DNA from: Pseudomonas sp. PH1b
GTDB lineage: Bacteria; Pseudomonadota; Gammaproteobacteria; Pseudomonadales; Pseudomonadaceae
Reading direction: 5' to 3'
Assembly: GCF_000633395.1 (NCBI RefSeq)
Contig: NZ_AYMU01000031.1
Coordinates: forward strand, 1 to 64,000
Length of the DNA: 64,000 nt
The position numbers were made by a program, and so were the translations under genes. Positions 7,745 to 14,593 of this stretch are shown in pieces. Position 1 is the stretch's first letter; every line of letters begins with the position of its first letter. Under the pieces are notes generated by a model, which was given only the letters and a program-made list of their open reading frames with translations, was not told the origin of the DNA and did no database searches.

Positions 7745-8212
7745 ATGATCAACGCGCATCTGCTGCAACGCATGATCAACGCCTCCAACGACGGGATTGT
7801 GGTCGCCGAACAGGAAGGCGAGGACAACATCGTGATCTACGTGAACCCGGCCTTCGAGCGGCTGACCGGCTACAGCGCCGACGAGGTGCTGTACCAGGAC
7901 TGTCGCTTCCTGCAGTCCGGGGACCGCGACCAGCCGGGGCTGGAGGTGATTCGCCAGGCCCTGCGCCAGGGCCGGCCGTGTCGCGAAGTGTTGCGCAACT
8001 ACCGCAAGGACGGCAGCCACTTCTGGAACGAGCTGTCGATCACCCCGGTGTTCAACGACAGCGACCAACTGACCTACTTCATCGGCGTGCAAAAAGACGT
8101 CAGTGTGCAGATCAAGGCGCAACAGCGCCTGGTTCAGCTGGAGCAGCAGTTGGCTGAAACCCGAGCCGAGCTGGCTGTCCTCAAGGCGACCAACGGCGCT
8201 AATAAACCATGA
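7745..8212 (+). CDS. Short LOV blue-light photoreceptor protein (PpSB1-LOV type)
   Basis: 155 residues: a single LOV (PAS) domain at ~16-119 with a short N-cap and a C-terminal helix (121-155) but no effector domain. The adduct-forming cysteine is Cys53 in the motif DCRFLQ; the flavin-contact residues Asn85 (RNYRKDG), Asn95 (FWNELSI) and Gln116 (GVQKDVS) are all at the positions known for P. putida PpSB1-LOV, which this protein closely resembles along its whole length (MINAxLLQxMxxASNDGIVVAE). I start at the ATG at 7745 for that reason. Such proteins bind FMN and dimerise on blue light; in P. putida they have been linked to LitR-type repressors. The class II LitR gene ~730 bp downstream supports that partnership here. 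Confidence 0.95.
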   Translation: MINAHLLQRMINASNDGIVVAEQEGEDNIVIYVNPAFERLTGYSADEVLYQDCRFLQSGDRDQPGLEVIRQALRQGRPCREVLRNYRKDGSHFWNELSITPVFNDSDQLTYFIGVQKDVSVQIKAQQRLVQLEQQLAETRAELAVLKATNGANKP

Positions 8213-8272
8213 AACTCGCGGTCTGTAGGGATATCCCCCGCCGATCTGTCTTTCCACCCTTCGAGCCCCATC

Positions 8273-8878
8273 ATGCAGCGTGACGCCCTCCTCACTCAGG
8301 ATGAGCTGGACTTCATCCAGACCATGCAGCACAACCCGCAACTCAATGTGCGGGATGCGACATCGAGCCTGCTGGTCAATGGCGGCGCGCAGATCCGTGA
8401 TCTGCTGACCCGGCTGGCGGCCAACGAGAAGGTCACCCTTCAGGCCCATTTCGACAATCAGCAGATGACCTTCCCCCTGTACCTGGAGGAGGACGAATTC
8501 CACGCCCTGCACCTGCGCCTGGGGGTGCCGAGCATCTTCGAGGACGGGCCGATGATCCGGCCCTGGCGCCTGGCGCTGGACACACCGGTGGCCCTGGAGA
8601 ACATCAAGGGCCAGCCAGGACGCCTGTGGGTGCGTGAAGTGTCGTTCAAGGGAGTGCTGCTGGAGATCCGCAACCGGACCCGGCCACCGAAGCAGTTCGC
8701 CCTCTGGTTCAGCCCTTCGGGCTATGAGCGGATAGCCTTGCATGGGCGCTTCGAACGCCAGACCGAGGCCGGCTTCTATGCCTATCGGCTGGATCAGCGC
8801 GACCTGGAAGAAACCGAGCGCCTGCGCCAGTTCATCCTGCAGGAGCACCGTCACAGCCATCCGGCCCTGCATGCCTGA
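8273..8878 (+). CDS. Conserved hypothetical protein, weak PilZ/YcgR-like layout
   Basis: 201 residues, soluble. I do not recognise a named family. The N-terminal half (residues 1-95) is charged and helical, then comes a beta-rich part with PWRLALDTPVALENIKGQPGRLWVREVSFKGVLLEIRNRTRPPKQFALWF. The pattern V-x-D/E-V/I-S-x-x-G-x-L-L recalls PilZ domains (DxSxxG), but the RxxxR c-di-GMP motif is not clear, so any PilZ assignment is tentative. It lies 60 bp after the LOV gene on the same strand and before the convergent LitR gene, so it may be cotranscribed with the photoreceptor. Confidence 0.75.
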   Translation: MQRDALLTQDELDFIQTMQHNPQLNVRDATSSLLVNGGAQIRDLLTRLAANEKVTLQAHFDNQQMTFPLYLEEDEFHALHLRLGVPSIFEDGPMIRPWRLALDTPVALENIKGQPGRLWVREVSFKGVLLEIRNRTRPPKQFALWFSPSGYERIALHGRFERQTEAGFYAYRLDQRDLEETERLRQFILQEHRHSHPALHA

Positions 8879-8941
8879 CGCGCCACACCTTCAGTTGCCC
8901 GGCCTGCACCTCAGCCGATGAGCGTCATACCGCCGGTCGTC

Positions 8942-9883
8942 TCAAAGAGCGCCGCGCAAACGCTGCAACATCAGACGCCCGCTACTGCCCAGGCACGCCA
9001 CCGGTGAGTCGGCCAGACTGTCCTGGGCCAGTTCCGATGCATCTCCGGCCAGCATCAGCGGGCAATCCAGGGTCAGCGCCAGGCGCTTGAGACGCTTGGG
9101 CAACTCCGCATTCGGCGCATGGTTGGAGAACACCACCAGGGCCATCGGCTTGAGCTTTTCACAGACCAGGGTCAACTCATCCAGCGGCACACCCGGGCCC
9201 AGCAAGCGCACGCCAACCTGGTCATGCCCCAGCATCAGTGCCGCGACCTGCAACTCCAGTTCACGGCACTGGTCGTTGAGCGCCACCAGCAAGAGCTGCC
9301 GATGCTGGGTGGCCCGCTGCAACAGCAGCCGCTGAGTGATCCGCGCCCGAAGAAAACCATCGAGGAACACCCATTCGCTGGTCTGGCCGAAAGCTTCCCG
9401 ATCCTGCAGCAACTGCTTCCACAACGGCAGGAAGATGCCCTGAAATACCACCGGCAGGGCGTAGCTGGAAAATATCTGGCCATAGAGGCGCTCCAGCTGG
9501 TCCTCATCGAAGGCCGCCACCACCCGCTGCAACTGATCACGCCACTGAGCGTATTCAGCCTGCTGGCCATCCTCCGCCGGGAGCTTGGCCTGCGCTTGGG
9601 CGGCCCGGCTCTTGGCGAGGATCTTGCCCACCTTGCTGACGGCCACGCCGCGCTCGATCCAGCCCAGGATCTCGCGCACCGCCTCAACATCGTGCATGGA
9701 ATACAAGCGATGCCCACTTTCGGTGCGTGTCGGCTGAATCAGACCGTAGCGTCGCTCCCATGCCCGCAGGGTCACCGGGTTGATACCGGTCAGGCGCGCC
9801 ACTTCACGGATCGGAAACAGCTCGTCCTCAGGGACCGGGGCTGGGGCGTGAGTGGCAGGGGCAAGTTCAGTCATGACGGGCAT
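8942..9883 (-). CDS. litR: MerR family regulator, class II LitR / CarH-like without cobalamin motif
   Basis: 313 residues. A MerR helix-turn-helix occupies ~21-90 (FPIREVARLTGINPVTLRAWERRYGLIQPTRTESGHRLYS). Then follow a helical region and a C-terminal Rossmann-like B12-binding fold (QLLLVALNDQCRELELQVAALMLGHDQVGVRLLGPGVPLDEL...). The cobalamin-ligand motif DxHxxG of CarH/LitR class I is replaced by DQCRELE, so B12 binding is unlikely. That is the class II LitR type, which in P. putida takes its light signal from a LOV protein. ATGs at 9883 and 9874 are both possible. It is divergent from a gene whose promoter carries a dyad over the -35 box. Confidence 0.88.
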   Translation of the reverse strand: MPVMTELAPATHAPAPVPEDELFPIREVARLTGINPVTLRAWERRYGLIQPTRTESGHRLYSMHDVEAVREILGWIERGVAVSKVGKILAKSRAAQAQAKLPAEDGQQAEYAQWRDQLQRVVAAFDEDQLERLYGQIFSSYALPVVFQGIFLPLWKQLLQDREAFGQTSEWVFLDGFLRARITQRLLLQRATQHRQLLLVALNDQCRELELQVAALMLGHDQVGVRLLGPGVPLDELTLVCEKLKPMALVVFSNHAPNAELPKRLKRLALTLDCPLMLAGDASELAQDSLADSPVACLGSSGRLMLQRLRGAL

Positions 9884-9974
9884 CTGGAGGAGAAAACACC
9901 GGTAAACAAAGTGGCGGTCATTCTACTCCCCCCAGGTGCCGATGCTTCAAGCGCGAGAAAACCGACCGCTGTCA

Positions 9975-10003
9975 TTGGTACGAACGCGCCAATCAGGAAT
10001 AAT
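9975..10003 (+). promoter_or_regulatory. Sigma70-like promoter with overlapping dyad, candidate LitR operator
   Basis: TTGGTA (-35, 9975-9980), 17-nt spacer, AATAAT (-10, 9998-10003). An imperfect 18-bp dyad TTGGTACG/CGCGCCAA covers 9975-9992, overlapping the -35 box and spacer, which suits repression by the divergently encoded LitR. The dyad is visible; the binding is inferred. Confidence 0.5.
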
Positions 10004-10094
10004 CCTTGCTTGGTTCAGATGCGGCCCAACACCCCGGTGCCTCGTCAAGCGCCTGCCTTACCCAGGCAGCGCATTGGTTTTACGGAGATACATA

Positions 10095-10664
10095 ATGTCT
10101 ACCTCACCCGTCACCCTGATGGTTGCCCGGCGCGTTGCCGACGGCCGTTACCAGGACCTGATCGCCTGGCTGCGCGAAGGCGAGCAACTGGCCACCGACT
10201 TTCCCGGCTACCTGGGCTCCGGCGTCCTCGCGCCACCGCCCGACGATGACGAATTCCAGATCATCTTCCGCTTCGCCGACGAACACACCCTGCACACCTG
10301 GGAGCACTCCGCCTCGCGCACCGCCTGGCTGGCCCGGGGCAGCGACCTGTTCGCCTACCCTTCGGAACACCGGGTCAGCGGCATCGATGGCTGGTTCGGT
10401 GCCGCGGGACAGCGACCACCACGCTGGAAACAGGCCGTGGCCATCTGGCTGGCATTCTTCCCGGTGTCGCTGCTGTTCAACTTCGTCCTCGGCCCCTTGC
10501 TCAACGACCTGAGCCTGCTGCCCCGGGTGTTCGTCAGCACCCTGGCGCTGACCCCGCTGATGGTCTACTTCTTTATCCCGTTGTCCACCCGGCTGCTGGC
10601 CAACTGGCTCAACAGCACCCCGGTGCGGGCCCTGCCGGCCGCGCCCTCGACCCAGAACCCCTGA
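10095..10664 (+). CDS. Antibiotic biosynthesis monooxygenase-like (ABM) domain protein with two membrane helices
   Basis: 189 residues. The N-terminal ~105 residues have the dimeric alpha+beta barrel pattern of ABM proteins (VTLMVARRVADGRYQDLIAWLREGEQLATDFPGYLGSGVL...FQIIFRFADEHTLHTWEHSASRTAWL). The C-terminal part has two hydrophobic helices (AVAIWLAFFPVSLLFNFVLGPLL and RVFVSTLALTPLMVYFFIPLSTRLL). This ABM-plus-membrane-anchor arrangement is common in bacteria but without assigned function. The ATG at 10095 follows ACGGAG; it is preceded by a recognisable promoter and is divergent from the LitR gene, hence a likely light-regulated target. Confidence 0.85.
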   Translation: MSTSPVTLMVARRVADGRYQDLIAWLREGEQLATDFPGYLGSGVLAPPPDDDEFQIIFRFADEHTLHTWEHSASRTAWLARGSDLFAYPSEHRVSGIDGWFGAAGQRPPRWKQAVAIWLAFFPVSLLFNFVLGPLLNDLSLLPRVFVSTLALTPLMVYFFIPLSTRLLANWLNSTPVRALPAAPSTQNP

Positions 10665-10757
10665 CCTCGCCGGCCAGCCGGCCGCTGCCCTCAAGCAGCC
10701 AGCGGCTGGCCCCAAGCGCCCACCTGCGCACAACAGGCACAGCCCGCCGCGCGCTGG

Positions 10758-10766
10758 TATAGTTTT
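10758..10766 (+). promoter_or_regulatory. Extended -10 element upstream of folM
   Basis: TGGTATAGT about 25 nt before the folM start codon matches the extended -10 form TGnTATAAT at 8 of 9 positions. No good -35 element is seen, which is usual for extended -10 promoters. Confidence 0.4.
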
Positions 10767-10791
10767 GCTCTACCCGCGACACGAGCCCTGC

Positions 10792-11502
10792 ATGAACACC
10801 TCTCCTGCCCCGATCCTGATCACCGGCGCCAGCCAGCGTGTCGGCCTGCATTGCGCCCTGCGCCTGCTGGAAGACGGGCAGCCGGTGATCGTCACCTACC
10901 GCAGCCAGCGCCCTGGCCTTGAAACCCTGCGCGACAAAGGCGCGACCCTGCTGTTCGCCGATCTCTCCAGCGAGGCCGGGATCCTGGCGCTGATCGCCGA
11001 GCTTAAAGCTCATACCGACTGCCTGCGGGCCATCGTCCACAATGCCTCGGAATGGCTGCAAGAGTCCCCGGACCAGGAAAGCCTCGCCTTCGCCCGGATG
11101 TTCAGCGTGCACATGCTCGCGCCCTACCTGATCAACCTGCACTGTGCCGACCTGCTGCGGCGCTCGAACCCGGCGGACATCATCCACATCAGCGACGACG
11201 TGACCCGCAAGGGCAGCAGCAAGCACATCGCCTATTGCGCCAGCAAAGCCGGGCTGGACAGCCTGACCCTGTCCTTCGCGGCGAAATACGCCCCGGCCAT
11301 CAAGGTCAACGGCATCGCCCCGGCCCTGCTATTGTTCAACCCCGACGACGACGCGGCGTACCGCGCCAAGACCCTGGCCAAGTCCGCGCTGGGCATCGAG
11401 CCCGGCAGCGAAGTGATCTACCAGAGCCTGCGCTATCTGCTGGACAACCCCTATGTCACCGGCACCACCCTGACCGTTAACGGCGGGCGGCACGTCAAGT
11501 AG
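10792..11502 (+). CDS. folM: FolM-like dihydromonapterin / dihydrofolate reductase (SDR)
   Basis: 236-residue SDR. The cofactor loop is TGASQRVG (15-22 region), with an Arg typical of pteridine-reductase-like SDRs, then NAS (HNASEW), and the catalytic YCASK (Tyr and Lys). The C-terminal TGTTLTVNGGRHVK is typical of FolM. FolM reduces dihydromonapterin to tetrahydromonapterin, the cofactor of phenylalanine hydroxylase in pseudomonads, and has minor dihydrofolate reductase activity. It heads a tight operon folM-folE-folX (23 bp to folE). In P. aeruginosa the same three genes are adjacent. Confidence 0.92.
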   Translation: MNTSPAPILITGASQRVGLHCALRLLEDGQPVIVTYRSQRPGLETLRDKGATLLFADLSSEAGILALIAELKAHTDCLRAIVHNASEWLQESPDQESLAFARMFSVHMLAPYLINLHCADLLRRSNPADIIHISDDVTRKGSSKHIAYCASKAGLDSLTLSFAAKYAPAIKVNGIAPALLLFNPDDDAAYRAKTLAKSALGIEPGSEVIYQSLRYLLDNPYVTGTTLTVNGGRHVK

Positions 11503-11525
11503 ACCGCCCCCCGCGAGGACGCTGC

Positions 11526-12086
11526 ATGAGCCTTTCCCTGCCCCAGCACTACCGCGAGATCCTCAAGGGCCTCGGTGAAGACCCCGAGCGCGAAGGCCTG
11601 CTCGACACGCCCAAGCGTGCGGCCAAGGCCATGCAGTACCTGTGTCATGGCTACAGCCAGTCGCTGGATGAGATCGTCAACGGCGCGTTGTTCGCCTCCG
11701 ACAGCGATGAAATGGTGATAGTCGCCGACATCGAGCTGTATTCACTGTGCGAACATCACCTGCTGCCCTTCATCGGCAAGGCCCATGTGGCTTATATTCC
11801 TACCGGCAAGGTGCTGGGGCTGTCGAAGATCGCGCGGATCGTCGACATGTTCGCCCGGCGCCTGCAGATCCAGGAAAATCTCACCCGGGAAATCGCCGAC
11901 GCAGTCCAGGGCGTGACCCAGGCCGCCGGCGTCGCGGTGGTGATCGAGGCCAAGCACATGTGCATGATGATGCGCGGCGTCGAGAAACAGAATTCCACCA
12001 TGCACACCTCGGTGATGCTCGGCGCCTTCCGCGATTCGAGCACCACTCGCCAGGAATTCCTGCAATTGATTGGACGGAGCAAGTAG
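11526..12086 (+). CDS. folE: GTP cyclohydrolase I
   Basis: 186 residues, the usual length of the FolE1 core. It converts GTP to 7,8-dihydroneopterin triphosphate, the first step of folate and monapterin synthesis. Zinc ligands are visible: Cys75 and His78 in LCEHHLLPF and Cys146 in EAKHMCMMMRGVEKQNS. Second gene of folM-folE-folX, so this copy probably serves tetrahydromonapterin rather than folate; a homologue is light-induced in P. putida. Pseudomonads often carry more than one folE; others would lie outside the window. Confidence 0.97.
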   Translation: MSLSLPQHYREILKGLGEDPEREGLLDTPKRAAKAMQYLCHGYSQSLDEIVNGALFASDSDEMVIVADIELYSLCEHHLLPFIGKAHVAYIPTGKVLGLSKIARIVDMFARRLQIQENLTREIADAVQGVTQAAGVAVVIEAKHMCMMMRGVEKQNSTMHTSVMLGAFRDSSTTRQEFLQLIGRSK

Positions 12087-12088
12087 CA

Positions 12089-12460
12089 ATGCCACAACTT
12101 CAGCCAGGAATGGCTCGTATCCGAGTCAAGGACCTGCTCCTGCGGACCTTTATCGGAATCAACGAGGAAGAGATCCTCAACAAGCAGGATGTGCTGATCA
12201 ACCTGACCATCCTGTATGCCGCCCAGGATGCGGTGCGCGACAACGACATCGATCACGCGCTGAACTACCGCACCATCACCAAGGCAATCATCGCTCACGT
12301 CGAAGGCAACCGCTTCGCCCTGCTGGAGCGCCTGACCCAGGAGCTGCTGGACCTGGTGATGAGCAATGCCTCGGTGCAGTACGCCGAAGTCGAAGTCGAC
12401 AAGCCCCATGCTTTGCGCTTCGCCGAATCGGTATCGATCACATTAGCGGCAAGTCGTTAA
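12089..12460 (+). CDS. folX: Dihydroneopterin triphosphate 2'-epimerase
   Basis: 123 residues of the FolB/FolX fold (tunnelling-fold). MARIRVKDLLLRTFIGINEEEILNKQDVLINLTILYAAQDAVRDNDIDHALNYRTITKAI shows the conserved G-I-N-x-E-E/K-x-x-Q-D-V and LNY signatures; the sequence fits FolX rather than the aldolase FolB. FolX epimerises dihydroneopterin triphosphate to dihydromonapterin triphosphate, between the FolE and FolM steps. The ATG is 2 nt after the folE stop and has ACGGAG upstream. The region just past its stop codon forms one of the AAGC-type inverted repeats of the window. Confidence 0.93.
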   Translation: MPQLQPGMARIRVKDLLLRTFIGINEEEILNKQDVLINLTILYAAQDAVRDNDIDHALNYRTITKAIIAHVEGNRFALLERLTQELLDLVMSNASVQYAEVEVDKPHALRFAESVSITLAASR

Positions 12461-12463
12461 CGG

Positions 12464-12505
12464 CAAGCGGCAAGGCACAGCAGATCGATTTTTACTTGCC
12501 GCTTG
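12464..12505. repeat. AAGC-type inverted repeat after folX
   Basis: CAAGCGGCAAG (12464-12474) and its perfect complement CTTGCCGCTTG (12495-12505) with a 20-nt loop, a few bases past the folX stop. The same 11-mer recurs at 24597 and 31203, each time at the 3' end of a gene. Confidence 0.75.
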
Positions 12506-12534
12506 AAACTTGAAACTTGCCTCGGAGAGACCCC

Positions 12535-12831
12535 ATGACCGAACAACAACGCCTGGAGCTGGAAGCCGCGGCTTTTCGCCGCCTGGTGGCCCACCTGGAC
12601 AGCCGCAAGGACGTGCAGAACATCGACCTGATGAACCTGGCCGGGTTCTGCCGCAACTGCCTGTCCAAGTGGTACAAGGCTGAAGCCGACCAGCGCCAGA
12701 TCGAGGTCAGCCTCGATGACGCCCGTGAAGTGGTGTATGGCATGCCCTACGCCGAATGGAAAAATCTCTACCAGAAAGAAGCCAGCGCCGAGCAGCAAGC
12801 GGCGTTCGCCAAAGGAAAACCCCATGACTGA
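12535..12831 (+). CDS. DUF1244 family protein
   Basis: 98 residues. MTEQQRLELEAAAFRRLVAHLDSRKDVQNIDLMNLAGFCRNCLSKWYKAEADQ is the DUF1244 signature, a small helical family conserved in proteobacteria with a GFCRNCLSKWY core. Function unknown. The ATG at 12535 follows GGAGAGA. It overlaps the HopJ-family gene by 8 bp, so the two are coupled. Confidence 0.92.
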   Translation: MTEQQRLELEAAAFRRLVAHLDSRKDVQNIDLMNLAGFCRNCLSKWYKAEADQRQIEVSLDDAREVVYGMPYAEWKNLYQKEASAEQQAAFAKGKPHD

Positions 12832-13162
12832 CCTGAACACCCTGCGCGCCAGCCTGAACAGCGGCGAGCACGCCTTCGCCGACACCCTGGCGTTTGTTGC
12901 CGCAGGCTATGACTACCAGCCCCAGGCCTTCGACAACGGCGGCGTGGAGAACGCGGCCGGGCAGAACGAAGGCTCGTGCAAGACCCTGGGCCTGGCCCTG
13001 CTGGAAGGCCTCAGCGACGAAGAAGCCCTGCTGGCCTTCGGCGAGCACTACCGCTCGGTGCTGGCGACCCCGCAAGGCACTGACCACGGCAACATCCGCG
13101 CCCTGATCGCCCACGGCCTGGCCGGGGTGAAGTTCCGCGCGCAGCCGCTGACCCGACGCTGA
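12824..13162 (+). CDS. HopJ type III effector family protein
   Basis: 112 residues. LNTLRASLNSGEHAFADTLAFVAAGYDYQPQAFDNGGVENAAGQNEGSCKTLGLALLEGLSDEEALLAFGEHYRSVLATPQGTDHGNIRALIAHGLAGVKF is the HopJ family over its full length. Despite the name, the family is chromosomal and widespread in non-pathogens, so secretion as an effector is not implied. Start overlaps the DUF1244 stop (ATGACTGA), indicating translational coupling; the pair may be a conserved two-gene unit of unknown role. Confidence 0.9.
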   Translation: MTDLNTLRASLNSGEHAFADTLAFVAAGYDYQPQAFDNGGVENAAGQNEGSCKTLGLALLEGLSDEEALLAFGEHYRSVLATPQGTDHGNIRALIAHGLAGVKFRAQPLTRR

Positions 13163-13170
13163 GCGGGTCC

Positions 13171-13256
13171 CTGTAGCAGCTGGCTTGCCAGCGAAGGCGT
13201 CAGCACCGGCGGCGCAAGGCTTGAGGGCCTCTTCGCCGGCAAGCCGGCCCCTACAG
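13171..13256. repeat. REP element pair (Pseudomonas type)
   Basis: Left arm CTGTAGCAGCTGGCTTGCCA... at 13171-13199 and inverted right arm CTTCGCCGGCAAGCCGGCCC... at 13231-13256: two REP palindromes facing each other after the HopJ gene, as in fluorescent pseudomonads. No RAYT transposase is in the window. Confidence 0.85.
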
Positions 13257-13265
13257 TGCAACACC

Positions 13266-13299
13266 CATAAAAAAACCGGCTTGCGCCGGTTTTTTTATG
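13266..13299. terminator. Bidirectional terminator between HopJ gene and trxB
   Basis: Perfect 15-bp stem CATAAAAAAACCGGC with loop TTGC and its complement, with A/T runs on both flanks, between two convergent genes. Confidence 0.92.
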
Positions 13300-13308
13300 G
13301 GGGGCCTA

Positions 13309-14283
13309 TCAGAACGAAGCGTTCTGCAGGCCGTCCAGGTAACGCTCGGTGTCCAGTGCTGCCATGCAGCCGGCGCCGGCCGAGGTGATGGCCTGGCGAT
13401 ACACGTGGTCGGCCACGTCACCGGCAGCGAAGATGCCCTCGACGCTGGTGGCGGTGGCGTTGCCGTCACGGCCGCCCTGCACGACCAGGTAGCCGTCCTT
13501 GAGCTGCAACTGGCCTTCGAACAGCGAAGTGTTCGGAGTGTGGCCAATGGCGATGAACACGCCATCGACCGTGATTTCGTCGAAGCTACCGTCGTTGTTC
13601 TTCAAGCGTGCACCGGTGACGCCCATGTTGTCGCCCAGCACTTCGCCCAGCACTTCGTCCAGGTTCGAGTTCAGCTTGAGCTCGATCTTGCCTTCGGCAA
13701 CCCGGGCGTTGAGCTTGTCGATCAGGATCTTCTCGGCGCGGAAGGTATCGCGACGGTGGATCAGGGTGACCTTGCTGGCAATGTTGGCCAGGTACAGGGC
13801 TTCTTCGACAGCGGTGTTGCCACCACCGACCACGGCCACCGGCTTGTTGCGATAGAAGAAACCGTCGCAGGTCGCGCAGGCGGAAACACCCTTGCCCATG
13901 AAGGCTTCTTCCGAAGGCAGGCCCAGGTAGCGGGCGCTGGCGCCGGTGGCGATGATCAGCGCATCGCAGGTGTAGGTCGCGCTGTCACCGGTCAGGGTGT
14001 AGGGCTTGGCGGCGAAGTCCACGGCATTGATGTGGTCGAAGACGATTTCGGTCTCGAAACGCTCGGCGTGTTCGCGCATCCGCTCCATCAGCGCCGGGCC
14101 AGTCAGGCCATGCACGTCGCCGGGCCAGTTGTCGACTTCGGTGGTGGTGGTCAACTGGCCACCGGCCTGCATGCCAGTGATCAGCAGCGGCTTCAGGTTG
14201 GCACGGGCGGCATACACCGCAGCGCTGTAACCGGCAGGGCCGGAACCGAGAATAATCACACGCGAATGACGTACATCAGACAT
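13309..14283 (-). CDS. trxB: Thioredoxin reductase
   Basis: 324 residues, a low-molecular-weight TrxB. FAD-binding GSGPAG (13-18), redox-active Cys136 and Cys139 in ACATCDG, NADPH-binding GGGNTAVEEA (~153-162), second FAD motif GVFIAIGHTPNT and C-terminal GIFAAGDV. It transfers electrons from NADPH to thioredoxin in the cytoplasm. It is divergent from cysZ, an arrangement shared with P. aeruginosa trxB2/cysZ. The leader on its strand contains a terminator-like hairpin (14346-14391). Confidence 0.96.
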   Translation of the reverse strand: MSDVRHSRVIILGSGPAGYSAAVYAARANLKPLLITGMQAGGQLTTTTEVDNWPGDVHGLTGPALMERMREHAERFETEIVFDHINAVDFAAKPYTLTGDSATYTCDALIIATGASARYLGLPSEEAFMGKGVSACATCDGFFYRNKPVAVVGGGNTAVEEALYLANIASKVTLIHRRDTFRAEKILIDKLNARVAEGKIELKLNSNLDEVLGEVLGDNMGVTGARLKNNDGSFDEITVDGVFIAIGHTPNTSLFEGQLQLKDGYLVVQGGRDGNATATSVEGIFAAGDVADHVYRQAITSAGAGCMAALDTERYLDGLQNASF

Positions 14284-14593
14284 GACTCACTCCTTTCGAC
14301 CGGCCCGGGTGACCTGGCGCGGAACGCCGGATTGCCGGCTGCAATAAAAAAGGACGGCGAAACCTTGGGGAAGGCCTTAACTCGCCCGTCCAAAAAATAA
14401 TGGGTGAAGCGTATAGAGGGGGCGAAGATTAAGGAAATACGGTTTAACAATCCAGCTCATAGGCGGTCTCTATCCTCAGAAGGCCTATTTGAAGGGGTCT
14501 TTGTTACCGTTGATGTCGACCTGTTCACCGCACTTTCGTCCCTTGAGCAAAGTCGGTAAGGTCGGCGCGTTTTCCTTTTGCTCGGAGCGCTCT
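14284..14593. other. Divergent trxB/cysZ intergenic region
   Basis: 310 bp with no protein gene. It holds a minus-strand terminator-like structure (14346-14391), a possible minus-strand -10 element CTATAC (14411-14416) and the cysZ ribosome binding site GGAG. I see no good -35 partner. Confidence 0.5.
14346..14391 (-). terminator. Terminator/attenuator-like hairpin in the trxB leader
   Basis: On the minus strand GGACGGGCGA (14391-14382) pairs with TCGCCGTCC (14360-14352), with an inner AAGG/CCTT hairpin, followed by a run of Ts (14351-14346). It lies ~65 bp before trxB and downstream of a possible promoter at 14411-14416, so it could be an attenuator or the end of a short sRNA. Confidence 0.5.

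Noticed and set aside
12824..13162. Type III secreted effector
   Set aside because: HopJ-family proteins are widespread chromosomal genes; no secretion genes or hrp box are in the window.
13171..13256. Possible CRISPR-like or novel repeat
   Set aside because: These are ordinary Pseudomonas REP pairs, also present at 22516 and 26146; no spacer-repeat array exists.
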